64,000 nucleotides of DNA, taken from NCBI RefSeq assembly GCF_018449695.1, contig NZ_JAAVUY010000007.1, positions 287,952 to 351,951 of the forward strand. The letters run 5' to 3'. Below the pieces are notes generated by a model that saw nothing but the letters and a program-made list of their open reading frames with translations, had not been told where the DNA came from and did not search any database. The DNA comes from Bradyrhizobium sp. dw_411. GTDB lineage: Bacteria > Pseudomonadota > Alphaproteobacteria > Rhizobiales > Xanthobacteraceae. This document shows positions 45,531-55,521 of the stretch, piece by piece. Every line of letters starts with the position of its first letter. Position 1 is the stretch's first letter. The translations under genes were made by a program, and so were the position numbers.

Positions 45531-45629
45531 CGTCATTCCGGGGCGTGCGAAGCACGAACCCGGAATCTCGAGATAAATAAAACTCCTCCAGATTCCGGGT
45601 TCGCGTCTGCGACTCGCCCCGGAATGACG
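45531..45629. repeat. Dispersed palindromic repeat, family A
   Basis: CGTCATTCCGGGGCGTGCGA ... CCCGGAATCTCGAGAT ... CAGATTCCGGGTTCGCG ... CGCCCCGGAATGACG. A further half-site CCGGAATGACGG follows at 45661. It separates cynS from the convergent zeta-subunit gene and can end both transcripts. Confidence 0.85.
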
Positions 45630-45679
45630 GAAGTGTTGAGACATTCGCCGCTTCGCGCCGTCCGGAATGACGGGAATCG

Positions 45680-46000
45680 CTACGTCCCCGCCTTTACCTG
45701 CGCGACCGCCAGCGCCATCAGCTCGTCCATCTTGGCGCGAATCTGCGCTTCGGTGACGGCGATTCCCCTGGCGTAGAGATCGGCGGTCACCTTGCGGAGC
45801 GCTCCATGGCCGCCTTCGTCGAAATCGGCGGTGATGATGTCCTTAGCATAGGAGGTGGCGGCTTCGCCCGATATTCCCTGTTTGTCCGCCGCCCAAAGGC
45901 CCAGGAGCCTATTGCGGCGGGCTTCCGCCTTGAATTTCTGCTCTTCATCCAGCGCGAATTTCTTCTCGAAACCCTCCTCCCGCTTGTCGAAGGTGGTCAT
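45680..46000 (-). CDS. F1-ATPase inhibitory subunit zeta (DUF1476)
   Basis: A 106-residue protein beginning MTTFDKREEGFEKKFALDEE, the N-terminal inhibitory segment of the alphaproteobacterial zeta subunit, followed by the four-helix core (QKFKAEARRNRLLGLWAADK, SYAKDIITADFDEGGHGAL, YARGIAVTEAQIRAKMDELM). Zeta binds F1 and blocks ATP hydrolysis, a trait special to alphaproteobacteria. Divergent from purC across a 320-base gap without other genes. Confidence 0.93.
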   Translation of the reverse strand: MTTFDKREEGFEKKFALDEEQKFKAEARRNRLLGLWAADKQGISGEAATSYAKDIITADFDEGGHGALRKVTADLYARGIAVTEAQIRAKMDELMALAVAQVKAGT

Positions 46001-46322
46001 GACCGAAAGTTCCTCCCTTTGAGCCGGGTTCTAGCCGATCCGGCACCTGCGGCCTCATTGTAAGGCAGCTTCTGACTGCCTAGATATTGGGTACAATCGC
46101 CGAAACAACGGGCCTAATAGCCGCAGGCAGCGGACTAAAACTGTGTCCGGGCAAGCCGGATCGATTGTGCTGAATAGGTCAATCAGGTAGGTTGGATTCC
46201 AGGCTTGGTTCTCGTTCTGTTTTCTGTCCCTGGCCTTCACGGCAGCTCCGTCGTGGGTCGCAGTCCCTTGTCATCCGGAGCACACCAAATTCATGGATTT
46301 CAACAACACACGGTACATCCCA

Positions 46323-47090
46323 ATGAGCCGTCGACGCCGCATTTATGAAGGCAAAGCCAAGGTCCTTTACGAAGGTCCGGAGCCGGGAACCCTGATCCAG
46401 CACTTCAAGGACGACGCGACCGCGTTCAACAAGCAGAAACACCAGGTGATCGAGGGCAAGGGCGTCCTCAACAACCGGATTTCGGAGTACCTGTTTCAGC
46501 ACCTCAACGACATCGGGGTGCCGACCCATTTCATCCGCCGCCTCAACATGCGCGAGCAACTGATTCGCGAAGTCGAGATCGTGCCGCTTGAGGTCGTGGT
46601 GCGGAACGTGGCGGCGGGATCGCTGTCGCAGCGCCTCGGCATCGAGGAAGGCACGCAGTTGCCGCGCTCGATTATCGAGTTCTACTACAAGAACGACCAG
46701 CTCAACGATCCCATGGTGTCCGAAGAGCACATCACCGCGTTCGGCTGGGCCACGCCGCAGGAAATCGACGACATCATGGCGCTGGCGATCCGCGTCAACG
46801 ACTTCCTCACCGGGCTGTTCCTCGGCATCGGCATCCGCCTGGTCGATTTCAAGATGGAATGCGGCCGGCTGTTCGAGAACGAAATGATGCGGATCATCGT
46901 CGCCGACGAGATCTCGCCGGATTCATGCCGGCTGTGGGACATCAAGTCGAACGAGAAGCTCGACAAGGATCGCTTCCGCCGGGATCTCGGTGGTCTCCTG
47001 GAGGCCTATACCGAGGTCGCCAAGCGGCTCGGCATCCTGATGGAAAACGAACGGCCGGTGGGCTCCGGCCCGGTGCTGGTGAAGAGCTGA
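46323..47090 (+). CDS. purC: Phosphoribosylaminoimidazole-succinocarboxamide synthase
   Basis: A 255-residue SAICAR synthetase that joins aspartate to CAIR in purine synthesis. Patterns: [60 protein letters not shown] and [20 protein letters not shown]. The conserved start is [10 protein letters not shown] at 46323; an in-frame ATG ten codons earlier (46293) has a distant CGGAG and cannot be excluded. First gene of purC-purS-orf-purQ-purL. Confidence 0.96.
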   Translation: MSRRRRIYEGKAKVLYEGPEPGTLIQHFKDDATAFNKQKHQVIEGKGVLNNRISEYLFQHLNDIGVPTHFIRRLNMREQLIREVEIVPLEVVVRNVAAGSLSQRLGIEEGTQLPRSIIEFYYKNDQLNDPMVSEEHITAFGWATPQEIDDIMALAIRVNDFLTGLFLGIGIRLVDFKMECGRLFENEMMRIIVADEISPDSCRLWDIKSNEKLDKDRFRRDLGGLLEAYTEVAKRLGILMENERPVGSGPVLVKS

Positions 47091-47100
47091 GGTTATTCTT

Positions 47101-47343
47101 GTGAAAGCGCGTGTCACCGTCACCTTGAAGTCAGGCATTCTCGATCCGCAGGGCAAGGCCATCGAAGGCGCGTTGAAATCGCTCGGCGTCGATGGTGTCG
47201 CCAGCGTGCGTCAGGGCAAGGTGTTCGATATCGAGATATCAGGCTCCGACAAGGCCAAGACCGAGGCGGCGTTGAAAGACGCCGCCGACAAGCTTCTGGC
47301 GAACACCGTGATCGAGAATTATGCTATCGAGATAAACGGCTGA
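47101..47343 (+). CDS. purS: Phosphoribosylformylglycinamidine synthase subunit PurS
   Basis: An 80-residue PurS, the small scaffold that assembles PurQ and PurL into the FGAM synthase complex. Patterns: ARVTVTLKSGILDPQGKAIE, ALKSLGVDGVASVRQGKVFD and the C-terminal LLANTVIENYAIEING. The start is GTG 47101, ten bases after purC. Confidence 0.96.
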   Translation: MKARVTVTLKSGILDPQGKAIEGALKSLGVDGVASVRQGKVFDIEISGSDKAKTEAALKDAADKLLANTVIENYAIEING

Positions 47344-47352
47344 GGATCAGGC

Positions 47353-47589
47353 ATGGCTGAAGTCAGCAATGAGTTGATTTTTGAGGTTCTGAAACCCCTG
47401 CAACGTGACGTTGGCGAGGTTAAGAGCAGCATCGGTGATGTTAAGACGGAATTGAATGCTCTTCGAGGCCATATGATTTCGTTGCAGCAGGACGTTCATA
47501 ACATTTACGGAATTTTGGGTCGTCACGATTTGCATCTGGAACGCATCGAGCAACGGCTTGAACTCAATGATGCGCCCAATCTGACATGA
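47353..47589 (+). CDS. Small coiled-coil protein inside the pur operon
   Basis: A 78-residue protein: [20 protein letters not shown], then heptad-like [20 protein letters not shown] and [20 protein letters not shown]. It is a predicted coiled coil without known catalytic motif. It starts nine bases after purS, and its stop overlaps the purQ start (ATGA at 47586), so the three are translationally coupled. This slot is usually empty in pur operons. Similar short coiled-coil proteins occur in rhizobia, but a role in purine synthesis is only suggested by position. Confidence 0.8.
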   Translation: MAEVSNELIFEVLKPLQRDVGEVKSSIGDVKTELNALRGHMISLQQDVHNIYGILGRHDLHLERIEQRLELNDAPNLT

Positions 47590-48287
47590 AATCCGCCGTT
47601 CTCGTCTTTCCTGGAATCAATCGCGAACGCGATATGGCCCGCGCGCTCAAGCTGGCGTCGGGTCAGGAAGCTGCGATGGTCTGGCATGCCGAGACCGCGC
47701 TGCCTGATGGCACCGATCTCGTGGTGGTGCCCGGCGGATTTTCCTACGGCGACTATCTGCGTTGCGGCGCCATCGCCGCGCGAGCGCCCATCATGGATGC
47801 GGTACGCGCCTTTGCGGCCAAGGGCGGCCTCGTGCTCGGCGTCTGCAATGGTTTCCAGATTTTGTGCGAATCCGGCCTGCTGCCGGGCGTTCTCATGCGC
47901 AACGCGCAACTGAAGTTCATCTGCCGCGACGTGCATATTCGAGTCGAACGCTCCGACACGGCCTTCACGCGCGGCTACAATGCCGGGCAGATCATTCGCG
48001 TGCCGGTCGCGCATGGCGAGGGCAATTACGAAGCGGACGAAGAGACCTTGAAGCGGCTCGAAGGCGAGGGCCGGGTGCTCTATCGCTATTGCTCCGCTGA
48101 CGGCGTGGTGGATGAGCACTCCAACATCAACGGTGCGGCGCAATCGATCGCCGGCATCGTCAGCGAGCGCGGCAATGTGCTCGGCATGATGCCGCATCCG
48201 GAAAACCACGTCGAAGACATCATGGGCTGCACCGACGGCCGCGGCCTGTTTGCCGGCCTGGTCGCGCATCTCGAGCGCGCGGCGTAA
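47586..48287 (+). CDS. purQ: Phosphoribosylformylglycinamidine synthase subunit PurQ (glutaminase)
   Basis: A 233-residue class I glutamine amidotransferase that feeds ammonia to PurL. The nucleophile is C87 in [10 protein letters not shown]; the His/Glu pair lies in [14 protein letters not shown]. The N-terminal [20 protein letters not shown] and [20 protein letters not shown] are typical. Its ATG overlaps the stop of the preceding small gene. Confidence 0.97.
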   Translation: MKSAVLVFPGINRERDMARALKLASGQEAAMVWHAETALPDGTDLVVVPGGFSYGDYLRCGAIAARAPIMDAVRAFAAKGGLVLGVCNGFQILCESGLLPGVLMRNAQLKFICRDVHIRVERSDTAFTRGYNAGQIIRVPVAHGEGNYEADEETLKRLEGEGRVLYRYCSADGVVDEHSNINGAAQSIAGIVSERGNVLGMMPHPENHVEDIMGCTDGRGLFAGLVAHLERAA

Positions 48288-48320
48288 GAGACTTCACCCC
48301 GCTTTGCTTTAAAGAGCCTC

Positions 48321-50525
48321 ATGAACCAGCCGCAAATCACCCCCGAACTCGTTGCCAGCCATGGGCTGAAGCCGGACGAATACCAACGCATTCTCGAATT
48401 GATCGGCCGGGTGCCGAGCTTCACGGAGCTTGGGATTTTCTCGGCGATGTGGAACGAGCACTGCTCGTACAAATCCTCGCGGCTGCATCTGCGGGGGCTG
48501 CCCACCAAGGCGCCCTGGGTGATTCAGGGGCCGGGCGAGAACGCAGGCGTTATCGACATCGGTGACGGCCAGGCAGTCGTGTTCAAGATGGAGAGCCACA
48601 ACCATCCGAGCTACATCGAGCCCTATCAGGGCGCGACCACCGGCGTCGGCGGCATTCTGCGTGACGTGTTCACGATGGGCGCGCGGCCCATCGCCTGCCT
48701 CAATGCGCTCTCTTTCGGCGCGCCGGAGCATCCCAAGACCCGGCATCTGGTTTCGGGCGTGGTCGCCGGCGTCGGTGGTTATGGCAATTCCTTCGGGGTG
48801 CCGACCGTCGGCGGGCAGGTGCGTTTCCACACCCGCTATGACGGCAATATCCTGGTCAACGCGATGGCGGTTGGTCTGGCCGATACCGACAAGATTTTCT
48901 ATGCGGCGGCGTCCGGCGTGAACATGCCGATCGTCTATCTCGGCTCCAAGACCGGCCGCGACGGCATTCACGGCGCCTCGATGGCGTCGGCTGAATTCGA
49001 CGACGATTCCGCCGAGAAGCGCCCGACCGTGCAGGTCGGCGATCCCTTTGCGGAAAAGCTGCTGCTCGAAGCCTGCCTTGAGATCATGGAAGCCGATTGC
49101 GTGATCGCGATTCAGGACATGGGCGCGGCGGGGCTTACCTGCTCGGCCGTCGAGATGGGCGCCAAGGGCGATCTCGGCGTCGATCTCAATCTCGACGCGG
49201 TGCCGACCCGCGAAACCGGCATGAGCGCCTACGAGATGATGCTCTCCGAAAGCCAGGAGCGCATGCTCATGGTGCTCAAGCCCGAAAAAGAGAAAGAGGC
49301 CGAGGCGATCTTCCGCAAATGGGGGCTCGATTTCGCTGTCGTCGGCTACACCACGCCAAGCAAGCGCTTCGTGGTGAAGCATGGCGGCGACGTGATGGCC
49401 GATCTGCCCATCAAAGAGCTCGGCGACGAGGCGCCGCTGTACGATCGGCCGCATGTCGAGACGCCGCTATTGCCGGTCATTCAGGCCCGCGAAGTGAAGC
49501 CGCCGATCGGGATTGTGGCCGCGCTGGAAAAACTGATCGCGACGCCCGAGCTCTGTTCGCGACGCTGGGTGTGGGAGCAATATGACCACGTCATCCTCGG
49601 CAACACCGTGCAGCGGCCCGGCGGCGATGCCGCCGTGGTACGGGTGCAGGACGGCCCGAAGGGGCTGGCGCTGACGGTCGATGTCACGCCGCGTTATTGC
49701 GAAGCCGATCCCTATCAGGGAGGCATGCAGGCGGTGGCCGAAGCCTGGCGCAATATCACCGCGGTCGGTGGCCGGCCGCTGGCGATCACGGACAATCTGA
49801 ATTTCGGCAATCCCGAACGGCCTGAGATCATGGGCCAGTTCGTCGGTTGCCTGAAGGGCATTGCCGAAGCCTGCCGCACGCTCGATTTCCCCGTCGTGTC
49901 CGGCAACGTCTCGCTCTACAACGAGACCAATGGCCGTGGCATTCTGCCGACGCCTTCGATCGGCGGCGTCGGCCTGCTCGATGATTTCACCAAATCCGCC
50001 ACGCTCGCGTTCAAGGCCGAAGGCGAAGCGATCATTCTGATTGGCGAGACCCAGGGCTGGCTTGGCCAGTCGGTCTATCTGCGCGATATCTGTGGGCGCG
50101 AAGAAGGCGCGCCGCCGCCGGTGGATCTTGCGGCGGAAAAGCGCAACGGCGATGTGGTGCGTGGCATGATCCGCGCCGGCACCGCGACCGCGGCGCATGA
50201 TATTTCCGATGGCGGATTGTTGATTGCGCTGACCGAAATGGCGATGGCCGGTGGCATCGGCGCGCTGGTGCTGGCGGCGCCGGAATCGATCGTGCCGCAT
50301 GCTTATTGGTTCGGCGAAGATCAGGCGCGCTACATCGTCACGGTGCCGGCCGATCAGGCCGGGCTGGTGCTTGCGAAGATGAAGGGTGCCGGCGTGCCCT
50401 GTGCGCGGATCGGGACCACCGGGGGCGACGATATCGCTGTTGTCGGCGAAACTCCGGTTTCGGTCGAATCCCTCAAGACCGGCTTCGAGAACTGGTTGCC
50501 GGCCTATATGGGCGGCAAGGCGTAG
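48321..50525 (+). CDS. purL: Phosphoribosylformylglycinamidine synthase subunit PurL
   Basis: A 734-residue small-type PurL, the ATP-dependent synthase subunit converting FGAR to FGAM. Patterns: [80 protein letters not shown] and [20 protein letters not shown]. Full length; it needs PurS and PurQ, encoded just upstream. Gap of 33 bases to purQ. Confidence 0.97.
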   Translation: MNQPQITPELVASHGLKPDEYQRILELIGRVPSFTELGIFSAMWNEHCSYKSSRLHLRGLPTKAPWVIQGPGENAGVIDIGDGQAVVFKMESHNHPSYIEPYQGATTGVGGILRDVFTMGARPIACLNALSFGAPEHPKTRHLVSGVVAGVGGYGNSFGVPTVGGQVRFHTRYDGNILVNAMAVGLADTDKIFYAAASGVNMPIVYLGSKTGRDGIHGASMASAEFDDDSAEKRPTVQVGDPFAEKLLLEACLEIMEADCVIAIQDMGAAGLTCSAVEMGAKGDLGVDLNLDAVPTRETGMSAYEMMLSESQERMLMVLKPEKEKEAEAIFRKWGLDFAVVGYTTPSKRFVVKHGGDVMADLPIKELGDEAPLYDRPHVETPLLPVIQAREVKPPIGIVAALEKLIATPELCSRRWVWEQYDHVILGNTVQRPGGDAAVVRVQDGPKGLALTVDVTPRYCEADPYQGGMQAVAEAWRNITAVGGRPLAITDNLNFGNPERPEIMGQFVGCLKGIAEACRTLDFPVVSGNVSLYNETNGRGILPTPSIGGVGLLDDFTKSATLAFKAEGEAIILIGETQGWLGQSVYLRDICGREEGAPPPVDLAAEKRNGDVVRGMIRAGTATAAHDISDGGLLIALTEMAMAGGIGALVLAAPESIVPHAYWFGEDQARYIVTVPADQAGLVLAKMKGAGVPCARIGTTGGDDIAVVGETPVSVESLKTGFENWLPAYMGGKA

Positions 50526-50604
50526 CACTTCGCCCTATTGGGGCGGGAACCAGTTCCATCGTTCGCCGTTAAGTCCAGCGATTTTGGACACTGGAGAGCG
50601 AGCG

Positions 50605-50778
50605 ATGACAATTCTGAAATGGGCGCTGATTTTCTTTCTGGTGTCCGTGGTCGCAGGCGTCCTCGGCTTCACCGGCATCTCCGCCGCGTCAGCCGACGTC
50701 GCGCGGTTTCTGTTTTATGTCTTCGTCGTGATCTTCCTGGTCCTGTTGATATTGGGGCTCACGATCTTTCGGGTGTAA
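50605..50778 (+). CDS. DUF1328-type small membrane protein
   Basis: A 57-residue protein with two membrane helices: [20 protein letters not shown] and [20 protein letters not shown], linked by [14 protein letters not shown]. This is the DUF1328 (YtjA-like) pattern of short stress-associated membrane proteins. GGAGAG precedes ATG 50605; the frame is open upstream into the purL 3' region but without a start that fits the family. Confidence 0.88.
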   Translation: MTILKWALIFFLVSVVAGVLGFTGISAASADVARFLFYVFVVIFLVLLILGLTIFRV

Positions 50779-50804
50779 GGCCGCGAAACGGAAAAGGCTG
50801 CTTC

Positions 50805-50887
50805 CGTCATTGCGAGGAGCGCAGCGACGAAGCAATCCACCTTGTTACCGCAGTTCATGGATTGCTTCGCTGACGCTCGCAATGACG
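50805..50887. repeat. Dispersed inverted repeat, family B
   Basis: CGTCATTGCGAGGAGCGCAG ... CGAAGCAATCCACC ... CATGGATTGCTTCG ... CGCTCGCAATGACG. It lies between the DUF1328 gene and the convergent DUF427 gene. Confidence 0.85.
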
Positions 50888-50915
50888 TTCTAAACCGTCA
50901 AGCCGGCTAACCCCC

Positions 50916-51275
50916 TCAAGCCACTTCCTCGATCTTCACCTTGTCCGGATAGAACGCCAGGTGCCCGGTGATTTCGGTCATTGCGGGGAAGGGCGTCTCG
51001 TAGGTCCAGATCGAATTCTCCAGCGTCTTGCCGTCGGCGATGACGCTGTAATAGCTGGCGTCGCCCTTGTAGGGGCAATGCGTCGACCGCTCGGTCCGTT
51101 GCATCAGCGCCATATTGGCATCCGCGCGCGGCACGTATTGCACCGCCGGGTAGCTCGCTTCCTTCAGCGTCAGGGCATGGGTGGTATCGGCGATCACGAC
51201 GCCGTCCACGGAAACGCGGACGCGCTTCGGGTTGGCGGTGATGGTGATCGGGTGGTCAGGACCGGGAAGTTTCAT
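50916..51275 (-). CDS. DUF427 domain protein
   Basis: A 119-residue protein of the DUF427 family, a small beta-sandwich: VRVSVDGVVIADTTHALTLK, YPAVQYVPRADANMALMQRT, THCPYKGDASYYSVIADGKT and ENSIWTYETPFPAMTEITGH. The THCPYKGDA segment is the family hallmark. Molecular function is unknown. Monocistronic. Confidence 0.92.
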   Translation of the reverse strand: MKLPGPDHPITITANPKRVRVSVDGVVIADTTHALTLKEASYPAVQYVPRADANMALMQRTERSTHCPYKGDASYYSVIADGKTLENSIWTYETPFPAMTEITGHLAFYPDKVKIEEVA

Positions 51276-51461
51276 GGGATGGTAGCCTTTCGGTCAGCCC
51301 GTTGTGATCGCATGCGACGATCGTTCCGGTTTTCAATGGTCAGGGTGAGAATATAGTGGGGCGGGGCGTGACATCCAGAGCGTGATCGGCAAAACTGTCC
51401 CCTGATTTGAGGTGCCGGTAAGCCGGGCGCGGTTCGAACCGCCGAATGGGAGAAATTTGGG

Positions 51462-51698
51462 ATGCCGATGGACGCCCACGATATCGAATCGATGATCAAG
51501 GCAGCTATCCCCGACGCCGAGGTGACGATCCGCGATCTGGCTGGCGATGGCGACCACTATGCGGCGACGGTGATTTCGGCCTCGTTTCGTGGCAAATCCC
51601 GCGTGCAGCAGCACCAGATCGTCTATCAATCGCTGAAAGGCCAGATGGGCGGCGTGCTGCACGCTCTGGCGCTCCAGACAGGAGTACCGGAGGGCTAG
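51462..51698 (+). CDS. bolA: BolA family protein
   Basis: A 78-residue BolA-type protein, partner of the CGFS glutaredoxin in [2Fe-2S] cluster handling. The class II KH-like fold is visible: MDAHDIESMIKAAIPDAEVT, HYAATVISASFRGKSRVQQH and the QIVYQSLKGQMGGVLHALAL end with the conserved His in VQQHQIVY. It lies 3.8 kb upstream of grxD, with LtrA and ergothioneine genes between. Confidence 0.94.
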   Translation: MPMDAHDIESMIKAAIPDAEVTIRDLAGDGDHYAATVISASFRGKSRVQQHQIVYQSLKGQMGGVLHALALQTGVPEG

Positions 51699-51725
51699 GT
51701 CGCCCAGGCGGGACGGGGGAGCGCC

Positions 51726-52949
51726 ATGGCGGTGGACAGGGATCGCGGGCCGCTGTTTCGCCCGGTCGCGTCGAACCAGCGTGTCACCTATGCAGAGCTG
51801 TTTTTCGACCTGGTGTTCGCGTTCGCGGTCACGCAGATTTCGCATACGCTGCTGGGTCGCTTTACCCCGCTGGGCGCGCTGCAGACCACTTTGCTGCTGC
51901 TCAGTGTGTGGTGGACATGGGTTTACACCGCCTGGATCACCAATTGGTTCAATCCTGAACTGACGCCGGTTCGCGTTCTGCTGTTTCTGCTGATGCTGGG
52001 CGGCCTTGTGCTGTCCACGTCGATCCCGGCGGCGTTCGAAAGCCGCGGATTGTGGTTTGCGCTCGCCTATGCCGGGATGCAGGTCGGCCGGACCAGTTTC
52101 TGGTTCTTGATGACGCCGCGGACCAGAGTTTCGGCGCGCGCCAACGCGTTGCGTGTCCTGGTCTGGCTATCGGTCTCGGCGTTGTTCTGGATCGCGGGCG
52201 GTTTTTCGGAAGGAAACCAGCGGCTCGTGCTTTGGGCCGTCGCGCTCGGCGTCGAATATATCTCGCCGGCGCTGCGGTTCTGGATCCCGAAATACGGCGC
52301 GTCGTCGGTCACGGACTGGCATGTCGACGGCAGCCATATGGCCGAACGCAGTGCCGGCTTCATCATCATCGCGCTTGGCGAATCCATCGTCGTGACAGGC
52401 GCTACCTTTGCCGATCTGACCTGGACCAGCGCCACCGTGACCGCCTTTCTGTCGTCGTTCATCGGCTCATTGGCGATGTGGTGGATCTATTTCCACAAGG
52501 GGGCCGAAGCCGGCTCCGAACTGATTTCCAAATCAGACGAGCCCGGGCGGCTGGCGCGGCTGGCCTATACTTATCTGCATCTGCCGATCGTGGCCGGGAT
52601 CATTCTGTCGGCGGTAGCCGACGAACTCGTGCTGACGCACCCGGCCGATCACTCCGATCTCAAGACGGTGCTGAGTTCGATCGGTGGCCCGCTGGTGTTT
52701 CTGATCGGAACCATCCTGTTCAAGCACACCATTCGCGGCTGGCTGCAGCTCTCGCATGGCATCGGCATCCTGGCGCTATGCGGATCGGCCTGGTTCGCCA
52801 GCGACATGTCGCCGCTGCTGCTGTCGATCGTTACGACGGCAATCATGATTGTCGTCGCGGTGTGGGAAACGGTCTCGCTGCGATCCCCGGCCAAATCGCA
52901 CGGGGAAGCGCTGTCTGAAAAGCCTCAGTCCGAGGCCACCAGCGCGTGA
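51726..52949 (+). CDS. Low temperature requirement A (LtrA) family membrane protein
   Basis: A 407-residue protein with about ten to twelve membrane helices. The N-terminal VTYAELFFDLVFAFAVTQIS and the central HMAERSAGFIIIALGESIVV are the LtrA hallmarks. The family was named after Listeria growth at low temperature; its transport or catalytic role is unknown. It starts 27 bases after bolA, so co-transcription is likely. Its 3' end overlaps the convergent egtD by 25 bases. Confidence 0.9.
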   Translation: MAVDRDRGPLFRPVASNQRVTYAELFFDLVFAFAVTQISHTLLGRFTPLGALQTTLLLLSVWWTWVYTAWITNWFNPELTPVRVLLFLLMLGGLVLSTSIPAAFESRGLWFALAYAGMQVGRTSFWFLMTPRTRVSARANALRVLVWLSVSALFWIAGGFSEGNQRLVLWAVALGVEYISPALRFWIPKYGASSVTDWHVDGSHMAERSAGFIIIALGESIVVTGATFADLTWTSATVTAFLSSFIGSLAMWWIYFHKGAEAGSELISKSDEPGRLARLAYTYLHLPIVAGIILSAVADELVLTHPADHSDLKTVLSSIGGPLVFLIGTILFKHTIRGWLQLSHGIGILALCGSAWFASDMSPLLLSIVTTAIMIVVAVWETVSLRSPAKSHGEALSEKPQSEATSA

Positions 52950-53896
52950 ACCGAGAACATTCCGGCCGCGTCGGTCCAGGATTCCAGCGGTGTCCAGCCT
53001 GAACCGCGCGCCAGCGCATTGAAGCGATCGAGGCTGTATTTGTAGCTGCTCTCGGTATGGATGCTCTCGCCGGCGCGGAATGAGAAATTCTTGCCCAGCA
53101 CCCGTGCGGTCAGCGCCTTGCGGCTGATCAGGTGCATTTCGATGCGATGGCGCTCGCGATTGTAGATCGCCCGATGGGTGAACGCGCCGACGTCGAAATC
53201 CCCGCCCAGTTCGCGGTTGATGCGATGGAGCACATTGAGATTGAAGCGCGCGGTGACTCCGGCGGCATCGTTATAGGCATCGTACAGCACGCGCTCGTCT
53301 TTCTCGAGATCGACGCCGATCACCATCCGCGCGCCGTCGCCCAGAATGTCGCGGGCGCTGCGCAGGAAGGCGCAGGCCTCATGTGGCTCGAAATTTCCGA
53401 GCGTCGACCCCGGGAAAAACCCGACCTTCGGCATCGCGCGGACGGCTTGCGGCAGTTCGAACGGCGCGGTGAAGTCGGCCGTGACCGGGTAAACCGCGAG
53501 GCTGGGGAAATCCGCGCGCAAAGCATCGGCCTGCGCGGTCAGGAAGTCGCCGGAAATGTCCACGGGCACATAGGCGCCGAACGCGCATTGGTTCAGCAAT
53601 AGCCGCACCTTGGTGGTCGCGCCGGCGCCGAATTCCACCAGCGCGGCTTTCTTGGGGATAATGGCCGAGATCGCGCGGCCGCGGTCGCGCAGGATCGTCA
53701 GCTCGGTGCGGGTCGGATAATATTCCGGCAGCACGGTGATCTGTTCGAACAGCTCCGAACCCGTGGCATCATAGAAATATTTCGGAGACAGCCGTTTGGG
53801 ATGCTGCGACAGATCGCCGATCACGTCGCGGCCAAAGGCTGAGGTTTCCTGGTCGAGAGGATGCGCTTTCGCCAGGGTGGCAGCGTGCATATTCAT
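52925..53896 (-). CDS. egtD: L-histidine N(alpha)-methyltransferase EgtD
   Basis: A 323-residue S-adenosylmethionine-dependent enzyme that trimethylates histidine to hercynine, the first step of ergothioneine synthesis. Patterns: SPKYFYDATGSELFEQITVL, PEYYPTRTELTILRDRGRAI, VEFGAGATTKVRLLLNQ (SAM-binding), GFFPGSTLGNFEPHEACAFL and HTESSYKYSLDRFNALARGS. It lies 48 bases downstream of egtB on the same strand. Confidence 0.95.
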   Translation of the reverse strand: MNMHAATLAKAHPLDQETSAFGRDVIGDLSQHPKRLSPKYFYDATGSELFEQITVLPEYYPTRTELTILRDRGRAISAIIPKKAALVEFGAGATTKVRLLLNQCAFGAYVPVDISGDFLTAQADALRADFPSLAVYPVTADFTAPFELPQAVRAMPKVGFFPGSTLGNFEPHEACAFLRSARDILGDGARMVIGVDLEKDERVLYDAYNDAAGVTARFNLNVLHRINRELGGDFDVGAFTHRAIYNRERHRIEMHLISRKALTARVLGKNFSFRAGESIHTESSYKYSLDRFNALARGSGWTPLESWTDAAGMFSVHALVASD

Positions 53897-53944
53897 GACA
53901 ATCTCCCGAACGCGCTCTGTGGCGCGGTTTGAATTCGCAAAGTA

Positions 53945-55219
53945 TCAGCCGGCATAGTCGGCAAGACGCAGTCCCGTGAATTGCCAGCGGTGGTGCGGGT
54001 AAAAGAAGTTTCGGTAGGTGATACGGCTGTGTCCGCTGGGGGTTGCAAGCGATGAGCCGCGCAGCACCAGCTGATTGACCATGAATTTGCCGTTGTATTC
54101 GCCGAGCGCGCCCTCGATGGCCCGGTAGCCGGGGTAGGCTGCGTAGGCGCTGCGCGTCCACTGCCACACGATCCCGAAAGCGTCGTTGAGCTGGCCGGCG
54201 CGGGCGGCGACTTCCCATTCCATTTCGGTCGGCAGATGTTTGCCGCTCCAGCGCGCAAACGCGTCGGCCTCGTAATAGCTGACGTGACAGACCGGTGCCG
54301 TGGGATTCACGGGCTGCAATCCGCCGAGCGTCATGATGTGCCATTCGCCATCGACCTGCCGCCAGTGGCCGGGGGCCTGCCATCCCGCGTTGGTGGCGGC
54401 GGCAAACCCGTCCATCAGCCATAGCGTCGGCGTCGTGTAGCCGCCGTCCGCCATGAAGGCGAGCCACTGCGCATTGGTGACGAGGTTGCGTGCCAGCCGC
54501 ACCGGACCCACCAGCGCGCGGTGGGCGGGCTTTTCATTGTCGAAGTGAAACGTGTCTTCGGCATGCCCGATGCTGTGGATGCCTTCGGTCAGCGTCACCC
54601 AGTCTTCGCCCGGTGCTTGCCCGCCGGCGGGCGCTGCAGCCGGAAATGTCCACTGCGAATCGTAGGCCGGCGGAATCGGGTTTTGCGCAAATGCATGCAG
54701 GATATCGGTCAGCATCAATTCCTGATGCTGCTGCTCGTGATTGAGGCCGACTTCCACCAGCGGCGCGATTGCGGTCAGTGTGTCGCCGTCTGCCTCGTGA
54801 AAGAACTTCACCACGGCGGCATCGACATGCCGGCGATAGGCGGTGATCTCGTCGGCGCTCGGCCGGGTCAGATGGCCGCGCTGGTGACGGGCGTGCCGGG
54901 GCCCGGCGCTGACATAGTAGGAATTGAACAGGAAGGCATAGTCGGGATGAAAGGGCTTGTATCCCCCAGCATGTTCGCCAAGCAGGAATTGCTCGAAGAA
55001 CCATGTGGTATGGGCGCGATGCCATTTCGCCGGGCTCGCATCCGGCATCGACTGGATGAGCTGATCCTCAGGGCTCAGGGGGGCCGCGCGGCGCTCGGTC
55101 TCGTCCCGGACAGTCAGAAAGGCTTCCGCCAAAACCTGGGCGGGGCTGCCGGAACCAGAGAATAATGACGGGCTGGGGGTCGCAAGGGCGGCCGCAGCGG
55201 CGGATGCTGATTTCGTCAC
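53945..55219 (-). CDS. egtB: Hercynine oxygenase EgtB (ergothioneine synthesis)
   Basis: A 424-residue non-haem iron enzyme that joins hercynine to a thiol and oxidises the product on the way to ergothioneine. The N-terminal DinB-like domain carries the iron ligands H67/H70 (AKWHRAHTTWFFEQF) and H161, H165 (NHEQQHQELMLTD). The C-terminal FGE-sulfatase-type domain follows (HRALVGPVRLARNLVTNAQW, CHVSYYEADAFARWSGKHLP, WEVAARAGQLNDAFGIVWQW). Start is GTG 55219 with GGAG six bases upstream. First gene of the egtB-egtD pair. Confidence 0.94.
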   Translation of the reverse strand: MTKSASAAAAALATPSPSLFSGSGSPAQVLAEAFLTVRDETERRAAPLSPEDQLIQSMPDASPAKWHRAHTTWFFEQFLLGEHAGGYKPFHPDYAFLFNSYYVSAGPRHARHQRGHLTRPSADEITAYRRHVDAAVVKFFHEADGDTLTAIAPLVEVGLNHEQQHQELMLTDILHAFAQNPIPPAYDSQWTFPAAAPAGGQAPGEDWVTLTEGIHSIGHAEDTFHFDNEKPAHRALVGPVRLARNLVTNAQWLAFMADGGYTTPTLWLMDGFAAATNAGWQAPGHWRQVDGEWHIMTLGGLQPVNPTAPVCHVSYYEADAFARWSGKHLPTEMEWEVAARAGQLNDAFGIVWQWTRSAYAAYPGYRAIEGALGEYNGKFMVNQLVLRGSSLATPSGHSRITYRNFFYPHHRWQFTGLRLADYAG

Positions 55220-55521
55220 TGGTGTCTCCGGTTCGCGAAGAGAACGTTAGTCCGGCGGACCGGTTCCCCAAGAACAGCCTGTCCTACATAGGGGCTTCCG
55301 TTCGTTATAAAAGCCTCTCCGGAGGTATGTTTGGGGGTATACGAGAGTATGCCCGTGGGACCGGGCGGGCGTGGCCCGCCAGACCTGTGCATGCCAGCTC
55401 CCCGCCATTTTACTTTGGGTGCACAATGGTTTGGAGTACATATATGGTCAGTGTCGGGTTTGACGGTTGATGCCGGCCCGAGAGGTTATGCCACAGGGGC
55501 AGTGCCCAAAAGGAAGCGAAT
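55220..55521. other. Intergenic region before grxD
   Basis: No gene is supported in these 300 bases between the divergent egtB and grxD. One structure is visible: GGGTATAC-GAGA-GTATGCCC near 55336-55355, an inverted repeat with one mismatch, which may be an operator or a small hairpin. Short + strand frames here lack ribosome sites and protein-like composition. Confidence 0.5.
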
